A DNA stretch of 6,089 bases from JBIOYL01 sp044870185 (GTDB lineage Bacteria; Actinomycetota; CALGFH01). Location: positions 1 through 6,089 of the forward strand of contig JBIOYL010000221.1 of the NCBI GenBank assembly GCA_044870185.1, written 5' to 3'. The translations under genes and the position numbers were made by a program. This document shows, piece by piece, positions 4,963 to 6,089 of the stretch. The notes below the pieces were generated by a model. It searched no databases. It was not told the origin of the DNA and was given only the letters and a program-made list of their open reading frames with translations. Within the stretch, counting starts at the first letter, position 1, and each line of letters begins with the position of its first letter.

Positions 4963-5793
4963 ATGGGCGCAGATATCGAGATGCGAGGCCCGGTCAAGTC
5001 CTCCTACCCGGAGGACGCCGACGAGCAGGCCGCGCGGTCGGCGGTCGGCGACCACCGCACCGCGGACGCCCAGGACACGGACCTCCTTGAAGCCAGGCCA
5101 GCTGCCCTCAACCAGACGGGTGCTGTGGCTGGGCCACCTGACGCCGACCAGCAGGCCGTGCCCGCTGATGGGGAGCGGCTGCGGCTGGCCCGCGAGCTGC
5201 ACGACACCATCGCCTCCGCGATCGCGGTGATCGCCATCCAGGCCGGCGTGGCCGACCACGCGCTGGAATGCTGCCAGACGGAGCCGGAGCGCGCCCGGGA
5301 GGCGCTGCGGACGATCCGGGCGGCCAGCCTGCAGGCGCTGGACGAGCTGCAGGCCACCGTCACCACCCTCCGCGGGAAGGCGGGTGGGCGCGGCCCACGG
5401 CCCGGCGTCGCCCAGCTGGATGCGCTGACCGGCATGGCTGGCGCCGCCGGGCTGCGGGTGGAGCTGGCGGTGGTCGGCGCGGCCCGGCCGCTGCCGCCCG
5501 CCGTCGACCTGGCCGCCTACCGGATCGTGCAGGAGGCGCTGACCAACGTGCTCCGCCACGCCGGCCCGGCCACGGCCAGGGTCCGGCTGACCTACCGCGA
5601 GCGCGATCTCAGCGTGCAGGTGGACGACGACGGGCGTGGGGCGGGAGGGAGGCGGCCGTCGGGTGGCGGCGGCAACGGCCTGCTCGGCATGCAGGAGCGA
5701 ATTGCTGCCCTGGGCGGGCGGCTGGAGGCCAGGCCACGCCCCGGCGGTGGCTTCCGCGTGGTCGCCACCATCCCCCTGGACCATGCGGCGTGA
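4963..5793 (+). CDS. Soluble sensor histidine kinase, NarL/LiaS-DesK type (HisKA_3 + HATPase_c), 276 aa
   Basis: ATP-dependent autokinase that should pass phosphate to a LuxR/NarL-type response regulator. Residues 1-69 are polar and low-complexity with no membrane helix or PAS/GAF-like text. The dimerisation/phosphoacceptor helix holds RLRLARELHDTIASAIAVI, with H80 the phosphorylated residue. The second helix of the dimer ends about residue 135. The ATPase domain shows the N box AAYRIVQEALTNVLRHAG (N195), the G1 box VDDDGRG (D222) and the G2 region GNGLLGMQERIAALGGRLEA then GGGFRVVATIPL at the C-terminus. All core motifs are present, so it should be active. ATG 4963 follows GGAG at 10 nt; ATG 4981 is a weaker alternative. 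It lacks its own sensor, so the signal may come from the membrane proteins encoded just upstream (inference). No response regulator gene is visible within the window. Confidence 0.95.
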   Translation: MGADIEMRGPVKSSYPEDADEQAARSAVGDHRTADAQDTDLLEARPAALNQTGAVAGPPDADQQAVPADGERLRLARELHDTIASAIAVIAIQAGVADHALECCQTEPERAREALRTIRAASLQALDELQATVTTLRGKAGGRGPRPGVAQLDALTGMAGAAGLRVELAVVGAARPLPPAVDLAAYRIVQEALTNVLRHAGPATARVRLTYRERDLSVQVDDDGRGAGGRRPSGGGGNGLLGMQERIAALGGRLEARPRPGGGFRVVATIPLDHAA

Positions 5794-5821
5794 GCCGAGC
5801 CTTGCTGGCTGACGGTCGGCT
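5793..5821 (+). terminator. Possible weak hairpin after the kinase gene
   Basis: AGCCGA (5793-5798) pairs with TCGGCT (5816-5821), with an inner GCC/GGC pairing. It starts at the stop codon, and there is no T-run, so intrinsic termination is uncertain. It may instead protect the 3' end of the mRNA. Confidence 0.3.
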
Positions 5822-5978
5822 CCCGGCCACGGACTGCGGATCGCCTCGTCTGCTGCTGACTGCTGCTTTCGGCAGGTCCACGACGTGCAGCCGCGGCGCC
5901 GCTGCCGCTTCGGCCTCCTGGCATCCCTATGTTCCGTGGTCCTGTTCGTGGTGGTCCCGCCGCCCGCGGGCTGCGTGG
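5822..5978. other. Apparently non-coding spacer
   Basis: No gene is supported here. It contains CTGCTG-type short repeats (about 5849-5866) and only very short frames, such as a 16-codon one at 5928 without an SD. It separates the rightward operon from a probable leftward gene end, so the two would be convergent. Confidence 0.5.
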
Positions 5979-6089
5979 CTAGCGGGCGTCGTCGGCGAGG
6001 CTGGCCGCCAGCCTCGCGAACACCGCTTGGCCTGCCAGCCGGCGTCGGCGCCAGGGCCTTGGGCCTGGTCGACCGCCCAGCACTGGGCC
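5979..6089 (-). pseudogene. Probable 3' end of a leftward gene entering from the right edge, with a frameshift
   Basis: On the minus strand 6088-6026 reads AQCWAVDQAQGPGADAGWQAK, with 19 of 21 codons ending in G/C, then becomes poor. From 6026 another frame reads AVFARLAASLADDAR and stops at TAG 5981-5979, with 15 of 15 codons ending in G/C. The two join if one base is restored at about 6026. The result looks like an ordinary helical C-terminus, but only about 36 residues are visible and I cannot assign a family. It may be an intact gene with a sequencing error. Confidence 0.35.
5995..6017. repeat. 23-bp perfect palindrome
   Basis: Arms GCGAGGCTGGC (5995-6005) and GCCAGCCTCGC (6007-6017) are perfect reverse complements around one C at 6006. 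There is no T-run. It lies inside the apparent 3' coding end of the leftward gene, so it could be a bidirectional transcription or mRNA-end structure between convergent genes, or a by-product of coding ARLAASLA. Confidence 0.5.

Noticed and set aside
4705..5784. 359-codon leftward open frame
   Set aside because: Antisense to the histidine kinase, whose motifs are unmistakable.
1..6089. CRISPR arrays, tRNA or rRNA genes, insertion sequences
   Set aside because: No regularly spaced repeats, no tRNA-like or rRNA-like text and no transposase or terminal inverted repeats were seen on either strand.

Overview
This is a very GC-rich window whose codons end almost always in G or C. The protein types (a MalT-like LAL regulator, a NarL-type soluble histidine kinase, and small WxxGxDSRD-like and YxIRV-like hypothetical proteins) suggest an actinobacterium. 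A high-GC Chloroflexota or Dormibacterota genome cannot be excluded from sequence alone.

Layout. The left 2.46 kb is one leftward gene for a large LuxR-family ATP-binding (LAL/MalT-like) regulator. The ATPase half reads from 2459 down to about 1328. A single extra base (GGG at 1328-1330, + strand) shifts the frame, and the helical repeat half continues to position 1 with no further stop. The C-terminal LuxR helix-turn-helix would lie outside the window. About 440 bp of divergent spacer follows, with a good -10 for the regulator. It also holds a broken 32-codon reading frame preceded by a Shine-Dalgarno (SD) sequence.

From 2899 to 5793 all genes point rightward and are closely packed (13-49 bp gaps), each with an SD, so they look like one operon. 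In order they are: a 75-aa tail-anchored protein with a His/Cys-rich head; a 67-aa soluble conserved-type protein; a 46-aa arginine-rich protein not seen unless very short frames are considered; a 32-aa single-helix membrane peptide; a 253-aa polytopic membrane protein; a 141-aa four-helix membrane protein with two histidines placed like haem ligands; and a 276-aa soluble histidine kinase without a sensor domain. After the kinase there is a non-coding stretch, then the probable 3' end of a leftward gene entering from the right edge, also frame-shifted.

How they may work together (inference): a LAL regulator stands head-to-head with an operon of micro-proteins and membrane proteins that ends in a translationally coupled kinase. 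This suggests an envelope or redox stress-response module. None of the small or membrane proteins has a function I can name. Three single-base frame disruptions in 6 kb point to indel errors in the sequence or to local gene decay. This should be settled before any of the disrupted genes is called a pseudogene.
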